Positions 27,001-32,890 of a stretch of 32,890 nt of DNA are shown piece by piece. A model generated the notes under the pieces. The model was not told where the DNA came from and did not search any database. It saw nothing but the letters and a program-made list of their open reading frames with translations. The stretch spans positions 1-32,890 of the forward strand of contig NZ_VJOT01000004.1 in assembly GCF_011087585.1 (NCBI RefSeq), in the 5' to 3' direction. Made by a program: the position numbers and the translations under genes. Every line of letters starts with the position of its first letter. Positions within the stretch are counted from its first letter, which is position 1. This stretch comes from Neochlamydia sp. AcF84 (GTDB lineage Bacteria > Chlamydiota > Chlamydiia > Chlamydiales > Parachlamydiaceae).

Positions 27001-29857
27001 TTTTAACCTTAAAAAGCATGCCTTGTTTGTCTAAATCATCCATTGCTGGATTAAAATTTTCCATATCAGCTACTATTAAATGCTGCTTGGCTAAGTGTTG
27101 GCGAAGATTAAAACCTTCTCGATAAGAAACACTAAGTTTTTCTTGAATTTTTTGGCTATATTGGTCGGTTAACTTAGGGTTGCCCAGTAGATGAGTAAAG
27201 GTTAAAAGCTCCATTGGAAGATGAGGTTCTTTTTCATGCCACCATTTCCCTTCTTCGGCTTGGGCAATATATTCGGCCATTTTTTCAGGAGTCTGAATGA
27301 GCTCAAAAGTCTCTCTATTACCAAAAGGAGTTTTACAGCCTTTTCCTTTTACTCCCGCTCCGTCGAAAGCTAAGCCCCGTGGTGTAATGTCATCAAAAAA
27401 ATTGATGGCATTTAAGCAAGGAATATTTAAAGCAGGAAGAATAGTTTCTCCTAGATTGATAACTTTTAAATGAATGAGACTTGTAAGATTCTGAAAATAT
27501 TTTCTATTTAGAGGGGTATCTTCTGCTATAAGAATGCCAAACTCTAGATCGGAGTAAGGCGTCATCTCTTCCCTAGCTAGTGAACCAAAGCCTATCATAG
27601 CATATTCACACGGCTCATCCCCTATATGATTTAAGGCCTGCATTACAAGATGTCCAAAGAAAACTTTTATCCGTAGAGCAATCTTACTATAAAGCTCTCT
27701 AATACTTTCAAAAGGTGGATTGTTCGGTAAAGCTTGAATGCTATCCTCTATCTCATCTCTAAGATTTTTTACAGCTTGGTCATTAGCTGCAAATTGCCTT
27801 TTCATGGCTGCCGAGTGCAACGTTTTACCATTACATAACCTAATAAGCAGTTCATGGATCCTAAAAAGCCTCCTTCTAAGAATTTCATGCCTTTTTTGAG
27901 GTGCTAAGCGTAAGGCATAACGATAAAGTCCGGCCGCTTGCAGAAGTGTTTCATGCGTTCCTTTACCCACATATACATCCCCTAGTTTTTCTATATATAA
28001 GGCTTGTTGGATAGAATCTTTCTTTTGAATGGCAAGTTTTAAAGCTAAAGTATAAGCCTCTTCTGCTTCTTTTAACTGTTGCTTTGTTAAAGCATTACTA
28101 ATCTGATCGATAGAATAGACCATCTTTTCTAAATGATCAGCAATTTTATCAAGATAGCTTAATAATTTTTGAGGTTGGTACTGATTCAGTAACTGCACCT
28201 TACTGGGCAGGTGCTGCCTAAATATACGAGCACAGCTCTTAGCATTAAGAACTCTTTTTAATTCATCATTTTTCAAGCTGCTAAAAGAAAGAAAAATCTG
28301 TTGAAAAACTTTTAAAGGTAGAATAACTAAATAGCTAGGAGGTTTTAATGTTTCTTGCTCAGTAAAATTATTAGCTTGTTGGGTCTTTATCGATGTTTTA
28401 CAGGGTTTAGATTGTAAGTGATGCAAAAGCTGTATTGCAAGATGCCCTAAATTAAATTTTATCTGTTGAGAAATCTCACCTTGAAGCTCTCTAGCCTGTT
28501 CCATAGAAGGATTTTCTGATAAAACTTGAAGCTTACATTGTGTTTCTTCTTTAAGATTTTTTAATGTATGTAAATTAGTTTCGAATTGTTTTTCTAGTGC
28601 TGCAGGATTTAAAGGTGTGCTTTCACAAATTCTAACAAATAGGTCATGGACTTTAGAAATTTTATCCCTAAGAAGTTTGTGTCGCTCCTGAGGTGCTAAG
28701 CGTAAAGCTTGGTTATAAAGCCCTGCCCCTTGCAAAAGTGTTTCATGTGTTCCTTTACCCACATATACATCCCCTAATCTTTCCATGCAAATGGCTTCTC
28801 GGATACGATCATTCTTTCGGACGGCAAGTTTTAAAGCTAACGTAAAAATCTCTTCTGCTTTCTCTAACTGTTCTTTTGTTAAAGCATTACTGCTCTGATC
28901 GATAGGATAGACCATTTTTTCTATGTAATTAGCAATTTCATCAAAATAATCGATGCTCTCATAAGAAGCTTCTGTTTTCAATAAAGAAAAAGGATTTTGT
29001 CTTAAAGATTTTTGAGCATGAATGAAATGACCCCCTAAATCCACTATAAGAATATATTCTGTAGGCCTTTCTTCTTGAGGAATAGTTTCCCATTCCGAAG
29101 ATCTAGAATCTTCAGGCGAGCTTGCGTCTGAGAAAATCAGCCTATCATGAATGCCACAAATCAAATGCTCTTCATTAACTGTTACCAATCTTATAGGAAT
29201 AGATAAAGCAGGTGCTAATAAGTCTCCTTCTCCCAAGCCGCTTACCCAAGTTCCTTTTTCTATTATTTCTTCTGCTCTTTTACGGTCTGTGTGTTTAACA
29301 ATATCAGCAAGCACCTGTCTTAAATAAAAAATTTTATCTTTGTGCTCGTCTAGCAAAGGAATTTTTCTAGAAAGTTGTTTGTAACTTGCTAAAAAAGCAC
29401 TAAAGAAGCAGTCGCCATCACTTGGCACACCTTTTAATTCAAACCCTTCCTTATTAAGATAGTCAGCGGCAGTATTTACTTTTTCTCTCATTGCTTCATT
29501 AATAATAGTTGAAGAATCATCCCATAAAGATGCTGCTATCTGTTGCGAATCCCAAAGAAAAGGAAAAGTATCAAGACGATTTTCTTTATCACAAGTTGGC
29601 AATTTTTCTTTGGATAAGCTAACTCTAGAGCTTTCTAAATGAAAATTGCTCGCTTCATCCGTTTGTCCAATTAACTGCTTCCATTGTCTACAAACCAGCT
29701 GCGCTTGGCATAAATCTTGAAGTGTCAATTTTTTAAAAATTTTTAGGCTAATTTCTATAAAGGCGTCCGTATCCCCTAGAGAATAACTAGGATCATTTTG
29801 TATTCTTTGGAATTCAGGGAATATACAAGGTTTTGTACCCGAATTGCTTACACTCAT
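24050..29857 (-). CDS. Giant F-box / OTU protease / nucleotidyltransferase / TPR protein, candidate effector
   Basis: A 1935-residue soluble protein without signal peptide or membrane segments. In order: an F-box (~31-63, ending Leu-Val-Cys-Arg-Gln-Trp), an OTU-type cysteine protease domain (~137-282), module A (~302-480), a weak second F-box-like stretch (~508-550), module A' (~566-743), a DUF294/GlnD-like nucleotidyltransferase region (~745-1070), a half TPR (~1096-1118), then 19 TPRs of 42 residues (1119-1916) and a 19-residue cap. F-box and OTU domains belong to the eukaryotic ubiquitin system, and such domains are known to be expanded in amoeba-associated chlamydiae. I infer an effector that docks on host SCF ligase, edits ubiquitin and modifies a TPR-bound partner; activity and secretion are unproven. 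It stands alone in a gene-poor segment. AAGG lies about 12 nt before the ATG. No frameshifts, so it is probably expressed. Confidence 0.85.
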   Translation of the reverse strand: MSVSNSGTKPCIFPEFQRIQNDPSYSLGDTDAFIEISLKIFKKLTLQDLCQAQLVCRQWKQLIGQTDEASNFHLESSRVSLSKEKLPTCDKENRLDTFPFLWDSQQIAASLWDDSSTIINEAMREKVNTAADYLNKEGFELKGVPSDGDCFFSAFLASYKQLSRKIPLLDEHKDKIFYLRQVLADIVKHTDRKRAEEIIEKGTWVSGLGEGDLLAPALSIPIRLVTVNEEHLICGIHDRLIFSDASSPEDSRSSEWETIPQEERPTEYILIVDLGGHFIHAQKSLRQNPFSLLKTEASYESIDYFDEIANYIEKMVYPIDQSSNALTKEQLEKAEEIFTLALKLAVRKNDRIREAICMERLGDVYVGKGTHETLLQGAGLYNQALRLAPQERHKLLRDKISKVHDLFVRICESTPLNPAALEKQFETNLHTLKNLKEETQCKLQVLSENPSMEQARELQGEISQQIKFNLGHLAIQLLHHLQSKPCKTSIKTQQANNFTEQETLKPPSYLVILPLKVFQQIFLSFSSLKNDELKRVLNAKSCARIFRQHLPSKVQLLNQYQPQKLLSYLDKIADHLEKMVYSIDQISNALTKQQLKEAEEAYTLALKLAIQKKDSIQQALYIEKLGDVYVGKGTHETLLQAAGLYRYALRLAPQKRHEILRRRLFRIHELLIRLCNGKTLHSAAMKRQFAANDQAVKNLRDEIEDSIQALPNNPPFESIRELYSKIALRIKVFFGHLVMQALNHIGDEPCEYAMIGFGSLAREEMTPYSDLEFGILIAEDTPLNRKYFQNLTSLIHLKVINLGETILPALNIPCLNAINFFDDITPRGLAFDGAGVKGKGCKTPFGNRETFELIQTPEKMAEYIAQAEEGKWWHEKEPHLPMELLTFTHLLGNPKLTDQYSQKIQEKLSVSYREGFNLRQHLAKQHLIVADMENFNPAMDDLDKQGMLFKVKNDFYRFPHLALDRIALIKKVNASDTFTRIDQLEKQSTLKGNAAEKLKEWMSIALFMRLKTYAHYKKQNEMMNPLTRPFRFDDSALIKKQFALEPEALKKVREIYQVFIPFYKAFKAFLLSNEDDFEFSNLDDGSPETRGDIARRLFQFEEAENLYFLAKKNNPQNSNAFSALGLIYKSQGKLELAAEYTQEALEIDLKLFGENHPHVVRNYNNLGLIYQEQGILDKAVDYIEKALTIGSKLFGENHRLVAVFYNNLAICYRTQGILKKSIEYTKRALLINTKIFGENHISVALLYSNLGTLYQAQGFLDRAEEKVQKALKIILEIFGQNHSIVASTYNNLGLIYKDQDILNQAAEYIDKALEIDLKLFGENCPSIARYHNNLGQICLDQGELENAVEYTKKGLIINHKLFGENSPQVANDYANLGLIYQHQGNLKESAEHAEKALAIRLNLFGENHTSVSLLYNNLGLIYQDQGYFGWATDYIKKALAIDLKLFGEKNPQVACLYNNLGQIHKKQGNFEKAIKYINLALNIELKLFGKTHSNVASRYNNLGMIYKEQGNLEKASELITEALIINFKLFGENHPSIAITYNNLGQISQAQGNLDEAVGHTLKALAIDRKRFGEVHFTVARDYNNLGTIYKEQGKLDKALGYVHKALDIDREIFGENHPDVLRDYNNLGLIYQDQGNLKEAIKYSKQTLRMALRLFDNANPQVAIFYNNMATVYLKLGKFNKAADYSKKALATNLALFGENHPSVAIIYNNLGAIYQKQGDLEQAVELTKKALDIDRKIFGEIHPNMLRAFNNLGQIFKMQGKLDIAAEYIKKAIAIEFELFGENRPTMAGLYNNLGTLYQEQGNLKQAIKYSKKALVIERKLFGEIHFDVSRDYKDLANLYKNQGKLNKAIEHTEKALTIDLNLFGESSHTVANLYSNLAQLYTLQGNQKRMIECSFKASELLTKILGENHPAAVMLNNTCKTLLLLLGSNAQS
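24110..26503 (-). repeat. Tandem array of 19 x 126-bp units (42-residue kinesin-light-chain-like TPRs)
   Basis: Residues 1119-1916 are 19 consecutive 42-residue repeats, each with Tyr-Asn-Asn-Leu-Gly-x-Ile-Tyr-x-x-Gln-Gly, then Ala-x-x-Tyr-x-x-Lys-Ala-Leu and Leu-Phe-Gly-Glu-Asn-His-Pro. No unit has an insertion or deletion; 19 x 42 accounts for all 798 residues. A half repeat precedes and a 19-residue fragment follows. The pattern is that of kinesin light chain TPRs, which form curved peptide-binding scaffolds. Confidence 0.93.
27539..27592 (-). other. Nucleotidyltransferase signature within the giant protein
   Basis: Residues 756-773 read Gly-Phe-Gly-Ser-Leu-Ala-Arg-Glu-Glu-Met-Thr-Pro-Tyr-Ser-Asp-Leu-Glu-Phe. 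This is the Gly-Ser-x-x-Arg-x-Glu-x4-Ser-Asp-x-(Asp/Glu) motif of the Pol-beta-like superfamily, including GlnD and DUF294 proteins. Asp770 and Glu772 would bind the metals. A following Phe-Asp-Gly-Ala-Gly-Val-Lys-Gly-Lys-Gly block at ~831-840 belongs to the same region. Confidence 0.75.
27629..28162 (-). repeat. Internal duplication, copy A' of the giant gene
   Basis: The second copy (residues ~566-743) of the ~180-residue helical module, directly joined to the nucleotidyltransferase region. In between (residues ~508-550) lies Leu-Pro-Leu-Lys-Val-Phe-Gln-Gln-Ile-Phe ... Ala-Arg-Ile-Phe-Arg, which resembles a degenerate F-box. An ancestral unit of F-box plus module may therefore have been duplicated. 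Confidence 0.85.
28418..28954 (-). repeat. Internal duplication, copy A of the giant gene
   Basis: Residues ~302-480 match residues ~566-743 closely in both sequence and order: Glu-Lys-Met-Val-Tyr, Ser-Asn-Ala-Leu-Thr-Lys, Ala-Leu-Lys-Leu-Ala, and Gly-Asp-Val-Tyr-Val-Gly-Lys-Gly-Thr-His-Glu-Thr-Leu-Leu-Gln followed by Ala-Leu-Arg-Leu-Ala-Pro-Gln. The DNA is also nearly identical around 28735-28790. This copy is followed by a linker instead of a nucleotidyltransferase. Confidence 0.85.
29012..29449 (-). other. OTU-like cysteine protease domain of the giant protein
   Basis: Residues ~137-282. The N-terminal catalytic motif reads Val-Pro-Ser-Asp-Gly-Asp-Cys-Phe-Phe-Ser-Ala-Phe, with Asp147 and nucleophile Cys150 as in OTU deubiquitinases. 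About 125 residues on, Ile-Leu-Ile-Val-Asp-Leu-Gly-Gly-His-Phe gives the expected His277 of the dyad. Both active-site parts are intact, so a deubiquitinase is plausible; linkage preference cannot be read from sequence. Confidence 0.75.
29669..29767 (-). other. F-box domain of the giant protein
   Basis: Residues ~31-63 follow the F-box pattern: hydrophobic positions spaced as in Ile-x-x-Lys-Ile-x-x-x-Leu-x-x-x-Asp-Leu, then Leu-Val-Cys-Arg-Gln-Trp-Lys-Gln-Leu. The conserved Pro near the start is missing, a common variation. F-boxes bind Skp1 in eukaryotic cells, and since bacteria have no Skp1 this implies work in a host. Confidence 0.7.
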
Positions 29858-30385
29858 TTACTTACCGCCTTTTATGTAAATTTAGCCTTACTTCTTTTTC
29901 AGTCTGCATGCACTTCTAAAATTTTCACTTGTCGTTTTTATATCATTTTCAACGAGATATATAAAAGGAATTCATACTATTTTTTCCTTAAATAAGTCCA
30001 TTAAGAAGTTGGCTTTATAGGAAAAAGCCCTAGAAAAGACTTTTGAAATACAAACTTATTTACTAATCTTTTTCAAAAATCGAAAGTTTTTCTAAAACAT
30101 TGACCTTTCAATATAATAAGAATTTTGAAAAATTTTAGGAGCGGAAAAACCAATTTGTTTTAAACAGGAAAAACTGAGGTGAGCATAAGTTAGAATCTAC
30201 ATTAGGCCAGTTAATTTTGATTAGCATATAAAGAATGTGCCCCAAGGCTGCTGCTTTTAAGGAGAAGAGAAGCTTAATGCTTAGAGGCTATTCTAAAGAT
30301 TTGAACGATAAGAAAAAAAGGGAGGAGGAGGGCTGCTTCCTATGAAAAAAGAGAGAAGTCTTGTATACATTCTAGAACAGCTTGG
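29858..30385. other. Gene-poor region upstream of the giant gene
   Basis: AT-rich, with no supported ORF. It should hold the promoter for the giant gene (minus strand). I did not find a -35/-10 pair convincing enough to call. Purine-rich stretches near 30310-30360 are unremarkable. Confidence 0.4.
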
Positions 30386-30973
30386 TTAGACGCTACCTTT
30401 TATGTAAGCTGTGCAGGGTGCCAATAGAGCCATATTTCTCACGATACTTCTCTTTAAAGACGCTGTTTAATTATTTCTCTATAGCGAGGCTTCCTAGAAA
30501 ATCTGAAAATATGACTACCCTCTTCAAGAATACTTAAGGGGAACACATCGAGCTCATTCGAGGAAAATTACTAGAAAAAATATGAGTAGATCAAGGTTAT
30601 TAAGGAAAAGAGATTAAAAGCTATCGTTTAAAACATAGCAAAAAAGTTGAAATAGTAAAAAGGCCACAGATAGAACACCTCTGTAGAATGAAGATCTGAA
30701 TGTTTTTTATATTCTTTTGCAAAAAGAATTTAGTACTTTACCGAAAAGGTGGTAGTAGAAAGAACCTTAACGCAGATAAACACATGGCGGAGATTATTAC
30801 AAGATAATGAATACTTATCCACAACTCTACAAGCTATGATTTATACTACTAGATTTAGAATAAAGGGGAGAAAAAATAATTGTGGAGACACCTTATTAGA
30901 TATCTTGCAAGGAGCTAGGCATCTAGCGATAGAGGCACAATCTCTATTGAGCAAGGTTAGATTGGCGCCTTAG
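30386..30973 (+). pseudogene. Decayed IS5-like transposase
   Basis: At 30386-30424 the frame gives Leu-Asp-Ala-Thr-Phe-Tyr-Val-Ser-Cys-Ala-Gly-Cys-Gln before a stop, matching the N-terminal block of IS5-family transposases. From about 30720 the plus strand encodes Tyr-Phe-Thr-Glu-Lys-Val-Val-Val-Glu-Arg-Thr then Arg-Arg-Leu-x-x-Asp-x-Glu-Tyr-Leu, which is the C-terminal Glu-containing region of the DDE domain. In between are many stops and probably a deletion, since only ~300 bp separate blocks usually ~600 bp apart. The remaining 74-codon frame at 30749-30973 is a fragment, not a gene. I did not find terminal repeats. Confidence 0.7.
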
Positions 30974-31011
30974 TAGCGCTGAAAGCCTCAAAGAAGTGCC
31001 TATGCCTACTT

Positions 31012-32379
31012 TCAGCTTAAGTCCGCCGATGCGGCTATCGAACATCCTTCGGTCTTCTCCTTTTGAAGAAAACTGAAATTATAAGAGATCTCATGCCGTA
31101 ACTTAAAAATTCCATAGCAGTTTAGAACGAGTAAAAGTCCTCCGGCAATCGTCATGACAGTTTGTGCTTGTGCTGTATCTACCAAAGCAAACGCGCCTAA
31201 AGTAATTACAGCATAGATATAGTAAAACCTACGACCTTTCCTTGGGTGCAAATATTCAGCGCATTTAAGACCTACACAAAAATAAGCATTGATAGTGGAA
31301 TATCCCAGCAGGAACAAAAACAAAGGCATAAACCATTCCATGTAAGGAAAATATTGCGCTAAAGCTGTTTGAATGAGCAGACTAGAATTAATGGGCTGAT
31401 GCCATAGATCTGTTACTAAAATAATGAGAACACTGGTGGTACAAATCATGAAGGTGTCCACAAAAATATCAAAAATTACCAGGGAGGCCTGTTTTTCTGG
31501 TATTTTAACAAAGCTTTCACTATGGATAACAGAAGCATAGCCTACCCCTAGATCACCCGTATAACATCCTCGACGGACTCCTTGAGATATCGTTCCCATG
31601 GCTGAACTGCCAATAAAACCTCCCACGGCGGCGTGGCCTGTAAAAGCTGTATTAAAAACTGCTCTTAAAACCTCAGGAATCCTATCGATATTTTGGATAA
31701 GTACCCAGCATCCCATGCCTAGATAAATAAACACGAAAAGCGGAATAGAAATTCCTGAGATATTGCCTACTCGACGCACGCCTCCCTGCCCTGCAAAAAT
31801 TACTAAAGCTAATAAGATAGCCAAAACAAGGTAAGGAGAAAGATTGACATTGGCTGTCACGCTCTTTACGATTACATTGAATTGATAAACTTCCACTCCG
31901 TAAATGCACAAAAGACCACCTACAATAGTGGGAACAAAAGAGCCTTTGAACACCCTTTGCAAAAAATACATGGGTCCCCCATTATACCCTCCGTGGGCAT
32001 TGGGAACCCGGTAGCGAATTCCTAGATATACTTCGCTATATTTAATCATCATTCCCGCAATAGCGGTGAGCCAAATCCACAATAAAGCACCAGGGCCTCC
32101 GATTTGCACAGCTGTAGTAATTCCCACAATATTCCCAATGCCTACGCATCCACCTACACAAGCAAAGAAGGCTTGTAAAGGATGGACACCACTTTTATCC
32201 TTATCCGGAACAAACAAAAAGCCAAAAAACGTTTTTACCACGCGAGGAAACTGAACAATCTGCACCCACCGCGCTTGAAAACTTAAAAAAATTCCCAATA
32301 GAAGGATGGTGGGAACAGCTACATATCCCCATAGAATATTTTCCACCTGTTCCAGGTGAATAAAAAAACTGTCTAGCAT
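31012..32379 (-). CDS. Alanine/glycine:cation symporter family protein (AGCS)
   Basis: A 455-residue inner-membrane permease with about 10-11 helices. The AGCS signature is visible near residue 75: Gly-Gly-Cys-Val-Gly-Ile-Gly-Asn-Ile-Val-Gly ... Gly-Gly-Pro-Gly-Ala-Leu, followed by the Lys-Tyr-Ser-Glu-Val-Tyr-Leu-Gly-Ile-Arg-Tyr-Arg loop and Gly-Gly-Pro-Met-Tyr-Phe-Leu. Members import alanine, glycine or related amino acids with Na+ (or H+). The usual Gly-Thr-Gly-Asn is Gly-Ile-Gly-Asn here. No Shine-Dalgarno is seen before the ATG. A good promoter lies 48 bp upstream. The role fits an intracellular bacterium taking amino acids from its host; the substrate is not certain. Confidence 0.92.
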   Translation of the reverse strand: MLDSFFIHLEQVENILWGYVAVPTILLLGIFLSFQARWVQIVQFPRVVKTFFGFLFVPDKDKSGVHPLQAFFACVGGCVGIGNIVGITTAVQIGGPGALLWIWLTAIAGMMIKYSEVYLGIRYRVPNAHGGYNGGPMYFLQRVFKGSFVPTIVGGLLCIYGVEVYQFNVIVKSVTANVNLSPYLVLAILLALVIFAGQGGVRRVGNISGISIPLFVFIYLGMGCWVLIQNIDRIPEVLRAVFNTAFTGHAAVGGFIGSSAMGTISQGVRRGCYTGDLGVGYASVIHSESFVKIPEKQASLVIFDIFVDTFMICTTSVLIILVTDLWHQPINSSLLIQTALAQYFPYMEWFMPLFLFLLGYSTINAYFCVGLKCAEYLHPRKGRRFYYIYAVITLGAFALVDTAQAQTVMTIAGGLLLVLNCYGIFKLRHEISYNFSFLQKEKTEGCSIAASADLS

Positions 32380-32746
32380 TAGATATTAAACTATAAAAAT
32401 TTACAAAAATTATTTGAGCAATAATTATTATATTCTTACTATCTTGTATTAGTCAAGAATTTTTTAGTCGTTTAAAAGGTTGATTTGAATCGTTTAAATT
32501 TTTAGAGGTCAGCGACATGATGAGGAGGAAGCATTCTCTGACAGGCCATCGTGTGGCTAGTTAGTAAATATCTAACTTTACTCACTACTGGCTTTTTGAC
32601 TGTTGAATTTTTTCATGGGGATCTTTTTGTAAAAAGCCTCTGTAGTTTTAAGTTTCATATTTTTAACACAGGGAAATTGCATGAAGATTTAAGTTGACAA
32701 AGCAAGAGGTATAATTATCATTCTTTTCCTTAAAAAGGAGGAATGA
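32380..32746. other. Gap between AGCS gene and ISAs1-type element
   Basis: It contains the AGCS promoter on the left. On the right, a possible end of the IS lies near 32669, where the sequence begins CAGGGAAATTGCATGAAGAT; ISAs1-family ends often start with CAG(G/T)G. Without the right end the terminal repeat cannot be confirmed. Confidence 0.4.
32427..32456 (-). promoter_or_regulatory. Sigma70/sigma66-type promoter of the AGCS gene
   Basis: On the minus strand TTGACT (32451-32456) and TATAAT (32427-32432) are 18 bp apart, close to the consensus. The -10 ends 48 bp from the start codon, leaving a 5' untranslated region of about 40 nt. Confidence 0.65.
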
Positions 32747-32890
32747 ATGGATACGCATAAGCCCAATAGTATTTTTGCTGTATTTAAGGATCTGGAAGAT
32801 CCAAGGAAGCAAAGAAACCAAATCTATAGTTTGTTTGATATTGTTACGATTAGCATTTTGGCGATTTTATGCGGTGCAGATGATTGGGCA
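32747..32890 (+). CDS. ISAs1-family transposase, N-terminal part (3' end outside window)
   Basis: The first 48 codons of a transposase of the ISAs1 (H-repeat associated) family. It has Phe-x-x-Leu-x-Asp-Pro-Arg-Lys at residues 13-21, a hydrophobic Ile-Val-Thr-Ile-Ser-Ile-Leu-Ala-Ile-Leu and the Cys-Gly-Ala-Asp-Asp-Trp block. An AAGGAGGA lies just upstream of the ATG at 32747; the other ATG at 32743 closes after five codons. The gene runs off the right edge intact, so activity of the element cannot be judged. Confidence 0.9.
   Translation, partial: MDTHKPNSIFAVFKDLEDPRKQRNQIYSLFDIVTISILAILCGADDWA

Noticed and set aside
32694-32715. TTGACA and TATAAT upstream of the ISAs1 transposase
   Set aside because: Both hexamers are perfect, but the spacer is only 10 bp, too short for a sigma70-type promoter; at most they could contribute to hybrid promoters.
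1-32890. CRISPR arrays, rRNA genes, integrase or prophage genes, toxin-antitoxin pairs
   Set aside because: Looked for and not seen; the only regular repeats are the TPR units and the 40-bp duplication.

Overview
The window looks like chromosome from an environmental chlamydia, most likely of the Parachlamydiaceae (Neochlamydia/Parachlamydia-like amoeba symbionts). Three things point there. The block pgsA-glgA-(tRNA-Gln, prs)-rplY/ctc-pth-rpsF-rpsR-rplI-ispE, with dnaG nearby, resembles the gene order I recall from pathogenic Chlamydia. The DNA is AT-rich with long gene-poor gaps and decayed insertion sequences. A giant protein joins eukaryote-type ubiquitin-system domains to a long TPR array, a style known from amoeba-associated chlamydiae. 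The genus is an inference; I could not run a database search.

Layout, left to right. 1-519: 3' end of an IS701-like transposase whose C-terminus lies in another frame. 808-5587 (minus): complete cyoABCDE operon, encoding a cytochrome bo3-type quinol oxidase and its heme O synthase. 6038-6544 (minus): Dps ferritin. 6907-8571 (plus): phosphoglucomutase. 8727-8806: perfect 40-bp tandem duplication. 9101-9526: DCC-family gene broken by an in-frame amber codon. 9687-10871: autotransporter-like outer-membrane beta-barrel, followed by a strong terminator. 11129-11525: MITE-like inverted repeat and a small unidentified ORF. 11615-13402 (minus): DnaG primase. 13833-16105 (minus): heptose kinase hldA, with a degenerate C-terminal domain, and epimerase hldD, for ADP-heptose and LPS core. 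16333-20725 (minus): ispE and, beyond a terminator, the rplI-rpsR-rpsF-pth-rplY-prs-tRNA-Gln translation cluster. 21278-23500 (plus): glgA and pgsA. 24050-29857 (minus): the 1935-residue multidomain protein. 30386-30973: decayed IS5-like transposase. 31012-32379 (minus): AGCS amino-acid symporter with a good promoter. 32747 to the right edge: start of an ISAs1-family transposase.

Most genes are housekeeping: respiration, glycogen, envelope sugars, translation, phospholipid and replication. The standout is the giant protein. It carries an N-terminal F-box, an OTU-type cysteine protease domain, a duplicated ~180-residue module with a second weak F-box between the copies, a DUF294/GlnD-like nucleotidyltransferase fold, and 19 tandem 42-residue TPRs without a single indel. 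It reads as a candidate effector that could recruit host SCF ubiquitin ligase, remove ubiquitin, and transfer a nucleotide to a partner held by the TPR scaffold. It lies among IS remnants, in a gene-poor segment suited to acquisition and expansion of accessory genes.
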